A stretch of 64,000 nt of DNA from Escherichia ruysiae (GTDB lineage: Bacteria; Pseudomonadota; Gammaproteobacteria; Enterobacterales; Enterobacteriaceae), in contig NZ_JAVIWS010000001.1 of assembly GCF_031323975.1 (NCBI RefSeq), positions 2,108,001-2,172,000 of the forward strand, written 5' to 3'. Shown in pieces: positions 1-9,474 of the stretch; positions within the stretch are counted from its first letter, which is position 1; every line of letters begins with the position of its first letter. Under the pieces are notes generated by a model that was given only the letters and a program-made list of their open reading frames with translations, was not told where the DNA came from and made no database searches. Position numbers and translations under genes: made by a program.

Positions 1-605
1 CCGCCGATGCCCTTCCTGGACGTAATACCCCGATGCCCGTAGCCACGTTGAATGCAGTCAACGGTCACTCAATGACAAATGTGCCTGACGGAATGGAAAT
101 CGCCATTTTTGCTATGGGCTGTTTCTGGGGCGTGGAACGCCTTTTCTGGCAACTTCCCGGTGTTTACAGCACCGCCGCAGGTTATACCGGCGGCTACACG
201 CCAAACCCGACTTATCGGGAAGTGTGTTCTGGTGATACCGGCCACGCCGAAGCGGTACGCGTGGTTTACGATCCGTCAGTGATCAGCTACGAACAACTGT
301 TACAAGTATTCTGGGAGAATCACGATCCCGCACAAGGGATGCGTCAGGGCAATGACCATGGCACGCAGTATCGTTCCGCGATTTATCCGCTAACACCAGA
401 ACAGGATGCTGCCGCCCGCGCCAGTCTGGAACGTTTCCAGGCCGCGATGCTTGCCGCCGATGACGATCGTCACATCACCACGGAAATCGCTAACGCGACA
501 CCGTTTTATTATGCCGAAGATGACCACCAGCAATATCTGCATAAAAACCCGTATGGTTATTGCGGAATTGGTGGGATCGGCGTTTGCCTGCCGCCTGAAG
601 CGTAG
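1..605 (+). CDS. msrA: Peptide methionine sulfoxide reductase MsrA (5' end cut by the window)
   Basis: Reduces the S-epimer of methionine sulfoxide in proteins and free methionine, repairing oxidative damage in the cytoplasm. The open frame runs from base 3 (residues [10 protein letters not shown]) into an internal Met at 33, so the true start lies to the left; K-12 MsrA is 212 residues and about 12 are missing here. The catalytic-cysteine motif AMGCFWG lies near residue 27 after that Met, and the C-terminal CGIGGIGVC holds the two recycling cysteines. It stands alone, with ytfL downstream on the same strand after a 187-base gap. Identification is secure; only the N-terminus is unseen. Confidence 0.97.
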   Translation, partial: ADALPGRNTPMPVATLNAVNGHSMTNVPDGMEIAIFAMGCFWGVERLFWQLPGVYSTAAGYTGGYTPNPTYREVCSGDTGHAEAVRVVYDPSVISYEQLLQVFWENHDPAQGMRQGNDHGTQYRSAIYPLTPEQDAAARASLERFQAAMLAADDDRHITTEIANATPFYYAEDDHQQYLHKNPYGYCGIGGIGVCLPPEA

Positions 606-792
606 CAATAAAAGGCCGAACTAAAGCGAAATGAAGCAAAAATTTAACCCTCTGGCGACTTTACAGTACCTTACGCTATACTAGCCACTGAAAATGTCGG
701 TTCACTCTCTTCGAACCGGCTTTCAATGTGTATTTCACACAAATTAATCAACTTCCCCTTCCGAGGATCTGACCTGAACGGTCGGATAAGAT

Positions 793-2136
793 ATGTTAAA
801 CAGTATTTTAGTCATACTCTGCTTGATCGCTGTGAGTGCGTTCTTCTCGATATCCGAGATCTCGCTTGCCGCCTCACGCAAAATCAAACTTAAACTGCTG
901 GCTGATGAAGGCAATATAAACGCCCAGCGCGTTCTGGATATGCAGGAAAATCCCGGCATGTTCTTTACCGTGGTGCAAATTGGTCTGAACGCGGTGGCAA
1001 TACTCGGCGGTATCGTCGGTGATGCGGCGTTCTCTCCGGCTTTTAATAGCCTGTTCTCCCGCTATATATCGGCGGAACTCTCTGAGCAACTGAGCTTTAT
1101 TCTCTCTTTCTCGTTAGTGACTGGCATGTTTATTCTGTTTGCGGATTTAACCCCGAAACGCATCGGTATGATTGCGCCAGAAGCTGTGGCTTTGCGTATC
1201 ATCAACCCGATGCGCTTCTGCCTGTTCGTCTGCACCCCTCTGGTGTGGTTTTTCAACGGCCTGGCGAACATGATCTTCCGTATCTTTAAATTGCCAATGG
1301 TACGTAAAGATGACATCACATCTGATGACATCTACGCAGTCGTGGAGGCCGGTGCGCTGGCTGGGGTATTGCGTAAACAGGAACACGAACTGATCGAAAA
1401 CGTGTTTGAACTGGAATCCCGTACCGTGCCGTCTTCCATGACGCCGCGTGAAAACGTGATTTGGTTCGATCTCCATGAAGATGAGCAAAGCCTGAAGAAT
1501 AAAGTGGCGGAGCATCCGCACTCGAAATTCCTCGTCTGTAATGAAGATATCGATCACATTATCGGTTATGTCGATTCAAAAGATCTGCTGAACCGCGTGC
1601 TGGCCAATCAAAGCCTGGCACTGAACAGCGGCGTGCAAATTCGCAATACGCTGATCGTGCCTGATACGCTGACCCTCTCTGAGGCGCTGGAAAGTTTTAA
1701 AGCTGCGGGTGAAGACTTTGCGGTAATCATGAACGAGTACGCACTGGTGGTGGGGATCATCACCCTCAACGACGTGATGACCACGTTGATGGGCGATCTG
1801 GTCGGTCAGGGGCTGGAAGAACAGATTGTGGCGCGTGATGAGAATTCATGGCTAATCGATGGCGGTACGCCGATTGACGACGTGATGCGCGTGCTGGATA
1901 TCGACGAGTTCCCGCAGTCGGGCAACTACGAAACCATCGGCGGCTTTATGATGTTTATGTTGCGTAAGATCCCGAAACGCACTGATTCGGTGAAGTTCTC
2001 CGGTTACAAATTTGAAGTGGTGGATATTGATAACTACCGCATCGACCAGCTACTGGTTACGCGAATCGACAGTAAAGCCACCGCCCTTTCGCCAAAACTG
2101 CCTGACGCCAAAGATAAAGAAGAAAGCGTCGCATAA
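793..2136 (+). CDS. ytfL: Inner-membrane polyamine exporter PaeA (YtfL), CNNM/CorC-type
   Basis: The 447-residue protein has the UPF0053 layout. An N-terminal DUF21 membrane domain with about four hydrophobic segments spans roughly residues 1-190, a CBS pair lies at about 205-335 and a C-terminal CorC/HlyC domain at about 350-430. The E. coli protein is known as PaeA and exports cadaverine and putrescine, protecting stationary-phase cells. The length equals K-12. The 187-base leader holds a possible -10 (TATACT, 677-682) and a GGTTC/GAACC hairpin near 695-718. A strong hairpin follows the stop at 2151-2173. Family and locus are certain; the export role is taken from the K-12 literature. Confidence 0.94.
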   Translation: MLNSILVILCLIAVSAFFSISEISLAASRKIKLKLLADEGNINAQRVLDMQENPGMFFTVVQIGLNAVAILGGIVGDAAFSPAFNSLFSRYISAELSEQLSFILSFSLVTGMFILFADLTPKRIGMIAPEAVALRIINPMRFCLFVCTPLVWFFNGLANMIFRIFKLPMVRKDDITSDDIYAVVEAGALAGVLRKQEHELIENVFELESRTVPSSMTPRENVIWFDLHEDEQSLKNKVAEHPHSKFLVCNEDIDHIIGYVDSKDLLNRVLANQSLALNSGVQIRNTLIVPDTLTLSEALESFKAAGEDFAVIMNEYALVVGIITLNDVMTTLMGDLVGQGLEEQIVARDENSWLIDGGTPIDDVMRVLDIDEFPQSGNYETIGGFMMFMLRKIPKRTDSVKFSGYKFEVVDIDNYRIDQLLVTRIDSKATALSPKLPDAKDKEESVA

Positions 2137-2150
2137 CCCCAGAAACATCA

Positions 2151-2173
2151 ACGGCTCCTGAATCAGGAGCCGT
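2151..2173. terminator. Hairpin between convergent ytfL and ytfK
   Basis: A perfect 11-base inverted repeat (ACGGCTCCTGA / TCAGGAGCCGT) with almost no loop sits 15 bases after the ytfL stop and before the ytfK stop. It is followed by a short T-rich stretch. It probably serves as a bidirectional terminator for the two convergent genes. Confidence 0.7.
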
Positions 2174-2195
2174 CTTATTACTGCATAGCACTTGG

Positions 2196-2402
2196 TTAAG
2201 CCATCTCTGTTTGCAGACGCATAACCTGACGGTTAACTTCGGACATCACTGACAAATGCAGTTTATCCTTCACTTTTGGGATAAGAATCTTACCCTTATC
2301 AAATTCAAAAGCGCCAACGTCCTTGATGTATAACCGTCCACGGAACAGGATCTTCACGTACTTCGCCACCTGAAGTGGGTTGTACCGTTGGAAAATTTTC
2401 AT
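2196..2402 (-). CDS. ytfK: Small stress protein YtfK (SpoT-activating)
   Basis: A 68-residue basic protein beginning [14 protein letters not shown]; an upstream in-frame ATG would add 22 residues. I chose the inner start because it matches the K-12 protein and has a purine-rich stretch (GGAGACAACA) just upstream. In E. coli YtfK has been reported to bind SpoT and raise (p)ppGpp synthesis under phosphate and fatty-acid starvation, and the gene is reported to be PhoB-dependent. No enzymatic motif is visible. It converges on ytfL and diverges from ytfJ across 324 bases. Confidence 0.92.
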
Positions 2403-2726
2403 TGTTGTCTCCTGCTGAGTATTACGCCTTTGCGGTGCCACAATCGGCCCAACTATTATGAGGCGCAAATTTTAATGCCTAATGACTATAGACTATCGGG
2501 GTAATGTTTCCAGCGTGTATAAATTTTTTTACCCCACTGTTACAATTATTCAGAATTATCTCTTCACCTAACCACAATCTTCAGTATAAACATTCATTTT
2601 TCATATGATTTGTGCGCTTGTCCGCAAACTGGCACCGCACTTGCGGGAAATTCGATAAATAGCACATATGATTAAAAGCCAGACCCAAGTGGTCGGATCA
2701 CCTGCATACGATAAGAAGGAAACACT
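2403..2726. promoter_or_regulatory. Divergent ytfK/ytfJ control region
   Basis: No gene is visible in this 324-base AT-rich gap. It must contain the promoters of both divergent genes. A CTGTTACA element near 2538 faintly resembles half of a Pho box, which would fit the reported PhoB control of ytfK, but I cannot confirm a full box. A CCGCA/TGCGG inverted repeat near 2622-2645 lies on the ytfJ side. Confidence 0.4.
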
Positions 2727-3284
2727 ATGACCCTACGCAAGATCCTCGCGCTGACTTGCTTGCTACTGCCGATGATGGCCTCCGCGCATAAATTCGAAAC
2801 TGGTCAGCGCGTACCGCCGATTGGTATTACCGATCGTGGCGAGTTGGTGTTTGATAAAGATCAGTTTAGCTACAAAACCTGGAACAGTGCGCAGTTAGCG
2901 GGAAAAGTGCGAGTACTGCAACATATTGCCGGTCGCACCTCCGCAAAAGAGAAAAATGCGACGCTGATTGAAGCAATTAAATCGGCGAAATTGCCGCACG
3001 ACCGCTACCAGACCACCACCATTGTCAACACCGACGACGCTATTCCCGGCTCAGGTATGTTTGTGCGCAGCAGCCTGGAGAGCAATAAAAAACTCTATCC
3101 GTGGTCGCAGTTTATTGTCGACAGCAATGGCGTCGCGCGCGGAGCCTGGCAACTGGATGAAGAGAGTTCTTCCATTGCAGTGCTGGATAAAGACGGTCGC
3201 GTGCAATGGGCGAAGGACGGGGCGTTAACCCAGCAAGAAGTGCAGCAAGTCATGGACTTGCTGCAAAAATTGCTTAATAAATAG
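2727..3284 (+). CDS. ytfJ: Periplasmic protein YtfJ, thioredoxin-like
   Basis: A 185-residue protein with a clear signal peptide: KILA, hydrophobic LTCLLLPMM, then cleavage after ASA near residue 20. The mature part belongs to the YtfJ family, which has a thioredoxin-like fold, but no CxxC motif is visible, so disulfide chemistry is not supported. A good ribosome-binding site (AAGGAAA) precedes the ATG. The C-terminal half differs from K-12 as I remember it at a few positions (ARGAWQ for ALDAWQ). The stop overlaps the convergent cysQ stop by 11 bases. Function is unknown. Confidence 0.9.
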   Translation: MTLRKILALTCLLLPMMASAHKFETGQRVPPIGITDRGELVFDKDQFSYKTWNSAQLAGKVRVLQHIAGRTSAKEKNATLIEAIKSAKLPHDRYQTTTIVNTDDAIPGSGMFVRSSLESNKKLYPWSQFIVDSNGVARGAWQLDEESSSIAVLDKDGRVQWAKDGALTQQEVQQVMDLLQKLLNK

Positions 3285-4014
3285 AAACCCGGAATCCAGG
3301 ATTCAGGAAGGATTCGCGCGGAGTGTAATCCAGCGGTTTGCCCTGCCAGTCGTGAACGTGTGCTCCGGCGGCGGCGGCCACGGCATGACCGGCAGCGGTA
3401 TCCCAAATATTCGTCGGCCCGAAACGCGGGTAGAGCTGCGCCTGACCTTCCGCCACCAGGCAGAATTTCAGTGAAGAGCCGATAGATGTCGTCTGGTGTT
3501 CACCAAGCTGTTGCAGATACTCTTTCAGCTCGGCATCCGCATGGGAACGGCTAATGACCACCAGCGGCGGACGGGCGTCGCGTACCTGAATCTGCTTGCG
3601 CACGCCGCACTCTTCTTTCCAGGCTTTGCCTTCCGCCGCGCTGTACATGACGTTCATTACCGGCGCATACACCACACCTAATACCGGTTTGCCTTTGTCA
3701 ATCAGCGCAATGTTAACGGTAAATTCACCATTTCGTTTAATAAACTCTTTGGTGCCGTCCAGCGGATCTACCAGCCAGTAACGTTGCCAGTGCTGGCGGA
3801 CTTCCCAACCGGGAGGATCTTCTTCGGAAAGAACCGGAATATCCGGCGTTAGTGTACGTAAACCGTCCATGATTACGGTGTGCGCGGCAATGTCCGCCGC
3901 CGTCACCGGTGAGTTATCCGCTTTGCTGACGACGTCCATCGGTTTTGTCCCGTCGTAGACCTGCATAATGGCATCGCCCGCATTCCGTGCGAGTTGACAT
4001 ACTTGTTCTAACAT
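3274..4014 (-). CDS. cysQ: 3'(2'),5'-bisphosphate nucleotidase CysQ
   Basis: Removes the 3'-phosphate from PAP (adenosine 3',5'-bisphosphate) and PAPS, preventing PAP build-up during sulfate assimilation. The 246 residues match the K-12 length. The inositol-monophosphatase-family metal motifs are present: EEDP near residue 64 and [13 protein letters not shown] near residues 80-92, with the C-terminal [10 protein letters not shown] signature near residues 203-212. It is Mg-dependent and Li-sensitive in the family. It is divergent from cpdB across 170 bases, an arrangement that puts two nucleotide-salvage phosphatases back to back. Confidence 0.97.
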   Translation of the reverse strand: MLEQVCQLARNAGDAIMQVYDGTKPMDVVSKADNSPVTAADIAAHTVIMDGLRTLTPDIPVLSEEDPPGWEVRQHWQRYWLVDPLDGTKEFIKRNGEFTVNIALIDKGKPVLGVVYAPVMNVMYSAAEGKAWKEECGVRKQIQVRDARPPLVVISRSHADAELKEYLQQLGEHQTTSIGSSLKFCLVAEGQAQLYPRFGPTNIWDTAAGHAVAAAAGAHVHDWQGKPLDYTPRESFLNPGFRVSIY

Positions 4015-4184
4015 TCTCCACCTCTTTTGTTTCAGTGGTGTTAACTTGTTGTTTTACTTATACCCTATCGTTAAAGAATCCGCCAACTGTGATGGCGTCA
4101 TCGTTTCCTGATTTATTATTTATGGCATCCTTCACGCTCCGTATGAAAGACGTCTCATCTTCTCGTTCATAAAAGGATGCCCAG

Positions 4185-6128
4185 ATGGTTAAGTTTAGTG
4201 CAACGCTTCTTGCTACGCTGATTGCCGCCAGTGTGAATGCGGCAACAGTCGATCTCCGCATAATGGAAACCTCTGATTTGCATAGCAACATGATGGATTT
4301 CGATTATTACAAAGATACATCCACAGAAAAATTTGGACTGGTACGCACTGCGAGCCTGATTAATGACGCGCGCAATGAAGTGAAAAATAGCGTACTGGTC
4401 GATAACGGTGACCTGATCCAGGGTAGCCCGCTGGCGGATTACATGTCGGCGAAAGGATTAAAAGCGGGTGATGTTCATCCGGTCTATAAGGCGCTGAATA
4501 CGCTGGATTATACCGTCGGCACGCTTGGCAACCACGAGTTTAACTACGGTCTGGATTACCTGAAAAATGCGCTGGCGGGAGCGAATTTCCCCTATGTGAA
4601 TGCCAACGTCATCGACACTAAAACCAAACAGCCGATGTTCACACCGTATTTAATTAAAGATACCGAAGTGGTCGATAAAGACGGAAAAAAACAGACGCTG
4701 AAGATTGGCTATATTGGCGTCGTGCCGCCGCAAATCATGGGCTGGGATAAAGCTAATTTATCCGGAAAAGTGACGGTGAATGATATTACCGAAACCGTGC
4801 GCAAATACGTGCCTGAAATGCGCGAGAAAGGTGCCGATGTTGTTGTCGTTCTGGCGCACTCTGGTTTGTCTGCCGACCCGTATAAAGTGATGGCGGAAAA
4901 CTCAGTTTATTATCTCAGTGAAATTCCTGGCGTTGACGCCATTATGTTTGGCCATGCTCACGCCGTTTTCCCGAGTAAAGATTTTGCTGATATCAAAGGG
5001 GCTGATATCGCCAAAGGCACGCTGAATGGTGTTCCGGCAGTGATGCCTGGCATGTGGGGCGATCATCTCGGTGTGGTCGATCTGCAACTCAGTAATGACA
5101 GCGGTAAATGGCAGGTGACGCAGGCAAAAGCGGAAGCACGACCGATTTACGACATCGCCAACAAAAAATCACTGGCTGCGGAAGACAGCAAGCTGGTCGA
5201 AACGCTGAAAGCCGATCACGATGCCACCCGCCAGTTTGTCAGCAAACCTATCGGAAAATCTGCCGACAATATGTATAGCTATCTGGCGCTGGTGCAGGAC
5301 GATCCGACCGTTCAGGTGGTGAACAACGCGCAAAAAGCGTATGTCGAACATTACATTCAGGGCGACCCGAATCTGGCAAAACTGCCGGTACTCTCTGCTG
5401 CTGCACCGTTTAAAGTTGGCGGTCGCAAAAATGACCCAGCCAGCTATGTTGAAGTGGAAAAAGGTCAGCTAACCTTCCGCAACGCCGCCGATCTCTATCT
5501 CTACCCCAATACGCTGATTGTGGTAAAAGCCAGCGGTAAAGAGGTGAAAGAGTGGCTGGAATGCTCCGCTGGACAGTTTAACCAGATTGATCCCAACAGC
5601 ACTCAACCGCAGTCTTTAATTAACTGGGACGGTTTCCGCACCTATAACTTTGATGTTATTGATGGCGTGAATTACCAGATTGACGTCACCCAGCCAGCCC
5701 GCTATGACGGTGAATGTCAGGTGGTTAATGCTAATGCGGAAAGGATTAAGAACCTGACCTTTAACGGCAAACCAATTGATCCGAACGCGATGTTCCTCGT
5801 TGCCACCAATAACTATCGCGCTTATGGCGGCAAATTTGCCGGAACCGGCGATAGCCATATTGCTTTTGCTTCTCCGGATGAGAACCGCTCGGTGCTGGCA
5901 GCGTGGATTGCTGAAGAATCGAAGCGTGCGGGGGAAATCCACCCGGCGGCAGATAACAACTGGCGTTTAGCACCGATCCCCGGCGATAAGAAACTGGATA
6001 TCCGTTTTGAAACATCCCCGTCAGATAAAGCCGCAGCGTTTATTAAAGAGAAGGGGCAGTATCCGATGAATAAAGTCGCGACCGATGATATCGGGTTTGC
6101 GATTTATCAGGTGGATTTGAGTCAGTAA
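4185..6128 (+). CDS. cpdB: Periplasmic 2',3'-cyclic nucleotide phosphodiesterase / 3'-nucleotidase CpdB
   Basis: Hydrolyses 2',3'-cyclic nucleotides to 3'-nucleotides and then to nucleosides in the periplasm, allowing use of RNA breakdown products. The protein has 647 residues, as in K-12. The signal peptide [19 protein letters not shown] ends near residue 19. The N-terminal metallophosphatase domain shows [23 protein letters not shown] and GHAHAVF motifs, and the C-terminal 5'-nucleotidase domain follows from about residue 370. A few substitutions relative to K-12 (MVKFS for MIKFS, DLHSNM preceded by S) indicate a different lineage. Confidence 0.97.
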   Translation: MVKFSATLLATLIAASVNAATVDLRIMETSDLHSNMMDFDYYKDTSTEKFGLVRTASLINDARNEVKNSVLVDNGDLIQGSPLADYMSAKGLKAGDVHPVYKALNTLDYTVGTLGNHEFNYGLDYLKNALAGANFPYVNANVIDTKTKQPMFTPYLIKDTEVVDKDGKKQTLKIGYIGVVPPQIMGWDKANLSGKVTVNDITETVRKYVPEMREKGADVVVVLAHSGLSADPYKVMAENSVYYLSEIPGVDAIMFGHAHAVFPSKDFADIKGADIAKGTLNGVPAVMPGMWGDHLGVVDLQLSNDSGKWQVTQAKAEARPIYDIANKKSLAAEDSKLVETLKADHDATRQFVSKPIGKSADNMYSYLALVQDDPTVQVVNNAQKAYVEHYIQGDPNLAKLPVLSAAAPFKVGGRKNDPASYVEVEKGQLTFRNAADLYLYPNTLIVVKASGKEVKEWLECSAGQFNQIDPNSTQPQSLINWDGFRTYNFDVIDGVNYQIDVTQPARYDGECQVVNANAERIKNLTFNGKPIDPNAMFLVATNNYRAYGGKFAGTGDSHIAFASPDENRSVLAAWIAEESKRAGEIHPAADNNWRLAPIPGDKKLDIRFETSPSDKAAAFIKEKGQYPMNKVATDDIGFAIYQVDLSQ

Positions 6129-6140
6129 TAGACATCTTTT

Positions 6141-6254
6141 TCGGCCTACAAATCATCAACCGCATCCGGCACTTATTGTCGGATGCGATGCTACCGTATC
6201 TTATCCTCCCTACAAGCCATAAACCGTAGGCCGGATAAGCGCAGCGCATCCGGC
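6141..6254. repeat. REP/BIME elements between cpdB and qorR
   Basis: Two REP-type palindromic units are visible: one around 6141-6200 (CGGCCTAC, then CGCATCCGGC and GGATGCG) and one at about 6226-6254 (GTAGGCCGGATAAGCG and GCGCATCCGGC). They lie between convergent genes, the usual place for REP clusters, and end against the qorR stop codon. Confidence 0.85.
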
Positions 6255-6256
6255 AG

Positions 6257-6637
6257 TTATGCCACACGTTCATCCCGCACCGCCAGCACCTCTGGCAGAT
6301 GAATCTCAATCCAGTCCGCCAGCGCAGCAACCTTTTCACTCACCTGCTCGCCCAGCGGCGTGAGGCTATATTCCACATGCGGCGGCACCACCGGATACGA
6401 GATACGGTTAACAAAACCATCCTGCTCCAGCGCCTGTAACGACTGCGCTAGCATCTTTTCACTCACCCCGCCCATTTTACGGCGCAGGTCGCTAAAGCGA
6501 TGAGTGCCTTCGCGTAGCGCCACCAGAATCAACACCCCCCAACGGCTGGTGACGTGTTTCAGCACCTCGCGCGACGGGCACTGTTCAGCGAAGAGATTTC
6601 CCTCTTTCAGTTGTTGCGACAGACTAACCTGACTCAT
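6257..6637 (-). CDS. qorR: HxlR-family redox-sensing repressor QorR (YtfH)
   Basis: A 126-residue winged-helix DNA-binding protein of the HxlR family. The core HTH lies around residues 25-90 (SREVLKHVTSRWGVLILV, FSDLRRKMGGVSEKMLAQSLQ). Cys20 in AEQCPSR is the family's usual redox-sensing cysteine position. A longer frame adds 30 residues, but MSQVSLSQQ matches the known start. It is divergent from qorB with 88 bases between starts, where its operator and the qorB promoter are expected. It likely represses qorB. Confidence 0.93.
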   Translation of the reverse strand: MSQVSLSQQLKEGNLFAEQCPSREVLKHVTSRWGVLILVALREGTHRFSDLRRKMGGVSEKMLAQSLQALEQDGFVNRISYPVVPPHVEYSLTPLGEQVSEKVAALADWIEIHLPEVLAVRDERVA

Positions 6638-6725
6638 TTCATACTTACCTTTTTGTGCGTACTTACTAAAAGTAAGTTTAGGTGTTAGCGTATTTAAACA
6701 CAAGACAAACTGATGGAGGCATCCC

Positions 6726-7586
6726 ATGATTGCTATTACCGGCGCAACCGGCCAACTTGGTCACTATGTTATTGAGTCCCTGGTGAAAACCGTTCCTGCC
6801 AGCCAAATAGTGGCTATCGTTCGTAATCCGGCAAAAGCCCAGGCCCTGGCAGCACAAGGCATTACCGTGCGTCAGGCTGACTACGGCGATGAAGCCGCAC
6901 TGACATCTGCGCTACAGGGCGTGGAAAAACTACTGCTGATCTCTTCCAGCGAAGTGGGTCAACGTGCCCCGCAGCATCGTAATGTTATTAATGCCGCAAA
7001 GACGGCTGGCGTGAAATTTATCGCTTATACCAGCCTGCTACATGCAGATACCTCCCCGCTCGGCCTCGCCGATGAGCACATCGAGACGGAGAAAATGCTG
7101 GCTGATTCTGGCATCGTTTACACCCTTCTGCGCAACGGCTGGTACACCGAAAACTACCTCGCCAGCGCCCCGGCAGCACTGGAACACGGCGTATTTATCG
7201 GTGCGGCGGGCGATGGCAACATTGCCTCAGCAACGCGGGCAGATTATGCAGCCGCTGCCGCGCGCGTGATTAGCGAAGCTGGTCACGAAGGCAAGGTTTA
7301 CGAACTGGCGGGCGACAGCGCCTGGACGCTGACACAGTTAGCGGCAGAGCTAAGCAAACAGAGCGGCAAACAGGTTACCTATCAAAATCTGAGCGAAGCC
7401 GATTTCGCCGCTGCACTGAAAAGCGTCGGACTGCCCGACGGACTGGCGGATATGCTGGCGGATTCTGACGTTGGCGCGTCAAAAGGCGGTCTGTTTGATG
7501 ACAGCAAAACGCTGAGTAAACTAATTGGTCGCCCAACGACAACGTTAGCCGAAAGCGTAAGCAATCTGTTTAATGTTAATAACTAG
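6726..7586 (+). CDS. qorB: NAD(P)H:quinone oxidoreductase QorB (YtfG)
   Basis: A 286-residue NmrA-like, atypical short-chain dehydrogenase fold protein. The dinucleotide-binding motif GATGQLGHYV is at residues 5-14. It reduces quinones with NADPH and helps detoxify electrophiles. A strong ribosome-binding site (GGAGGCATCCC) precedes the ATG. It sits divergent from its probable regulator qorR. An imperfect hairpin (CTCCCGCATCC against GGATGCCGGGAG, 7608-7641) follows and may terminate transcription before ytfF. Confidence 0.95.
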   Translation: MIAITGATGQLGHYVIESLVKTVPASQIVAIVRNPAKAQALAAQGITVRQADYGDEAALTSALQGVEKLLLISSSEVGQRAPQHRNVINAAKTAGVKFIAYTSLLHADTSPLGLADEHIETEKMLADSGIVYTLLRNGWYTENYLASAPAALEHGVFIGAAGDGNIASATRADYAAAAARVISEAGHEGKVYELAGDSAWTLTQLAAELSKQSGKQVTYQNLSEADFAAALKSVGLPDGLADMLADSDVGASKGGLFDDSKTLSKLIGRPTTTLAESVSNLFNVNN

Positions 7587-7694
7587 TTAATTAAAGTGGC
7601 ATCCTCCCGCATCCTCTCTGATAATGACGGGATGCCGGGAGCAATCATGTCTGCTTCCTGAACGTTTCTTCTGACAGATCAATGGATGCCAGTA

Positions 7695-8660
7695 ATGATT
7701 AGCGGCGTGCTGTACGCCCTGTTAGCAGGGTTGATGTGGGGACTTATTTTTGTCGGGCCGTTGATCGTGCCGGAATACCCGGCAATGTTGCAGTCGATGG
7801 GGCGTTATCTGGCGTTAGGGTTAATTGCGCTGCCCATTGCCTGGCTGGGACGCGTGCGTCTGCGTCAGTTGGCGCGTCGCGACTGGCTTACTGCGCTGAT
7901 GCTCACTATGATGGGCAACCTCATTTATTACTTCTGCCTTGCCAGTGCCATTCAACGTACTGGCGCGCCTGTTTCCACGATGATTATCGGCACCCTGCCG
8001 GTGGTGATTCCTGTCTTTGCCAATCTGCTTTATAGCCAGCGCGACGGCAAACTCGCGTGGGGGAAACTCGCCCCGGCACTGATTTGTATTGGCATTGGCC
8101 TTGCGTGTGTGAATATTGCTGAGTTAAACCACGGACTCCCCGATTTTGACTGGGCACGTTATACCTCTGGCATCGTGCTGGCGTTAGTTTCCGTGGTCTG
8201 CTGGGCATGGTATGCCCTGCGCAACGCCCGCTGGCTGCGGGAAAATCCCGACAAACATCCAATGATGTGGGCGACAGCGCAGGCGCTGGTCACGCTGCCG
8301 GTTTCGCTCATCGGTTATGTTGTCGCTTGTTACTGGCTGAATACGCAAACGCCGGACTTCTCCCTACCCTTTGGCCCCCGCCCGCTGGTGTTTATTAGTC
8401 TGATGATTGCGATAGCCGTGCTTTGCTCATGGGTCGGCGCACTTTGCTGGAACGTCGCCAGCCAGCGATTACCAACCGTGATTCTCGGGCCGTTGATTGT
8501 TTTCGAAACGCTGGCAGGTTTGCTGTACACCTTTTTACTCCGCCAGCAAATGCCGCCGTTGATGACACTGGGCGGTATCGCGCTGTTAGTGGTTGGCGTG
8601 GTCATTGCAGTCAGAGCAAAACCGGAAAAACCTTTAACTGAATCTGTCTCAGAAAGTTGA
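7695..8660 (+). CDS. ytfF: EamA/DMT-family inner-membrane transporter YtfF
   Basis: A 321-residue integral membrane protein with about ten hydrophobic helices in two EamA repeats. It probably exports or imports a small metabolite of unknown identity. The frame also offers an ATG nine bases upstream (7686); I chose 7695 (MISGVLYALL) because it matches the K-12 protein, though neither start has a strong Shine-Dalgarno. It lies alone between qorB and ytfE. Confidence 0.9.
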   Translation: MISGVLYALLAGLMWGLIFVGPLIVPEYPAMLQSMGRYLALGLIALPIAWLGRVRLRQLARRDWLTALMLTMMGNLIYYFCLASAIQRTGAPVSTMIIGTLPVVIPVFANLLYSQRDGKLAWGKLAPALICIGIGLACVNIAELNHGLPDFDWARYTSGIVLALVSVVCWAWYALRNARWLRENPDKHPMMWATAQALVTLPVSLIGYVVACYWLNTQTPDFSLPFGPRPLVFISLMIAIAVLCSWVGALCWNVASQRLPTVILGPLIVFETLAGLLYTFLLRQQMPPLMTLGGIALLVVGVVIAVRAKPEKPLTESVSES

Positions 8661-8718
8661 CATGCTGGCTGTGAGTTAAATAAGCCTCTGCTACGTAAGG
8701 GTTATAGCATTTGCCTTA

Positions 8719-8741
8719 AAGATGCATTTAAAATGCACCTT
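8719..8741 (+). promoter_or_regulatory. NsrR operator upstream of ytfE
   Basis: An 11-1-11 inverted repeat (AAGATGCATTT-A-AAATGCACCTT) with a single mismatch between arms. It matches the known NsrR site built from AAGATGCATTT half-sites. It lies 26 bases before the ytfE start, in the promoter position, so NsrR with its iron-sulfur cluster intact should repress ytfE. The nsrR gene is in this same window at 41798-42223. Confidence 0.9.
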
Positions 8742-8767
8742 ATCTTATTAAGAATGAGGTATCAGCT

Positions 8768-9430
8768 ATGGCTTATCGCGACCAACCTTTAGGTGAACTG
8801 GCGCTCTCTATTCCTCGCGCTTCGGCTCTGTTTCGTAAATATGATATGGATTACTGCTGCGGCGGTAAGCAGACGCTGGCGCGCGCGGCGGCACGTAAAG
8901 AGCTGGATGTTGACGTCATTGAAGCCGAACTGGCAAAGCTTGCTGAACAACCGATTGAGAAAGACTGGCGTAGCGCGCCGCTGGCGGAAATCATCGACCA
9001 TATCATCGTGCGCTACCACGATCGTCACCGCGAACAACTGCCGGAACTGATCCTGCAAGCTACTAAAGTCGAGCGCGTTCACGCCGACAAACCAAGTGTG
9101 CCAAAAGGGCTGACAAAATACCTGACTATGCTGCATGAAGAGCTTTCCAGCCACATGATGAAAGAAGAGCAGATCCTCTTCCCGATGATTAAACAAGGCA
9201 TGGGTAGCCAGGCAATGGGGCCTATCAGTGTGATGGAAAGCGAGCACGATGAAGCGGGCGAACTGCTGGAAGTGATTAAACACACGACCAATAACGTCAC
9301 ACCGCCGCCGGAAGCCTGCACCACCTGGAAAGCGATGTATAACGGCATTAATGAACTGATTGATGACCTGATGGATCACATCAGTCTGGAAAACAATGTA
9401 CTGTTCCCACGCGCGCTGGCAGGTGAGTGA
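8768..9430 (+). CDS. ytfE: Di-iron protein YtfE/RIC, repair of iron-sulfur centres
   Basis: A 220-residue hemerythrin-like di-iron protein that protects or repairs iron-sulfur clusters damaged by nitric oxide or peroxide. The N-terminal ScdA domain carries Cys30-Cys31 (DYCCGG). The four-helix C-terminal domain carries the histidine and glutamate ligands, including His84, His129, Glu133, His160 and His204 by count. A GAGGT ribosome-binding site precedes the ATG. It is transcribed alone from an NsrR-controlled promoter. Confidence 0.97.
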   Translation: MAYRDQPLGELALSIPRASALFRKYDMDYCCGGKQTLARAAARKELDVDVIEAELAKLAEQPIEKDWRSAPLAEIIDHIIVRYHDRHREQLPELILQATKVERVHADKPSVPKGLTKYLTMLHEELSSHMMKEEQILFPMIKQGMGSQAMGPISVMESEHDEAGELLEVIKHTTNNVTPPPEACTTWKAMYNGINELIDDLMDHISLENNVLFPRALAGE

Positions 9431-9437
9431 TCTAAAA

Positions 9438-9462
9438 GCTGGATGGCATTGCGCCATCCAGC
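9438..9462. terminator. Bidirectional terminator between ytfE and cycA
   Basis: A perfect 10-base stem (GCTGGATGGC / GCCATCCAGC) with a 5-base loop lies between the convergent ytfE and cycA stops. An AAAA run on the left side becomes the U-tract for leftward cycA transcripts. Confidence 0.8.
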
Positions 9463-9474
9463 ATGATAATGCGG

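Noticed and set aside
8789..9457. A 222-codon minus-strand frame
   Set aside because: It is the antisense of ytfE, a well-supported gene with an NsrR operator and ribosome-binding site.
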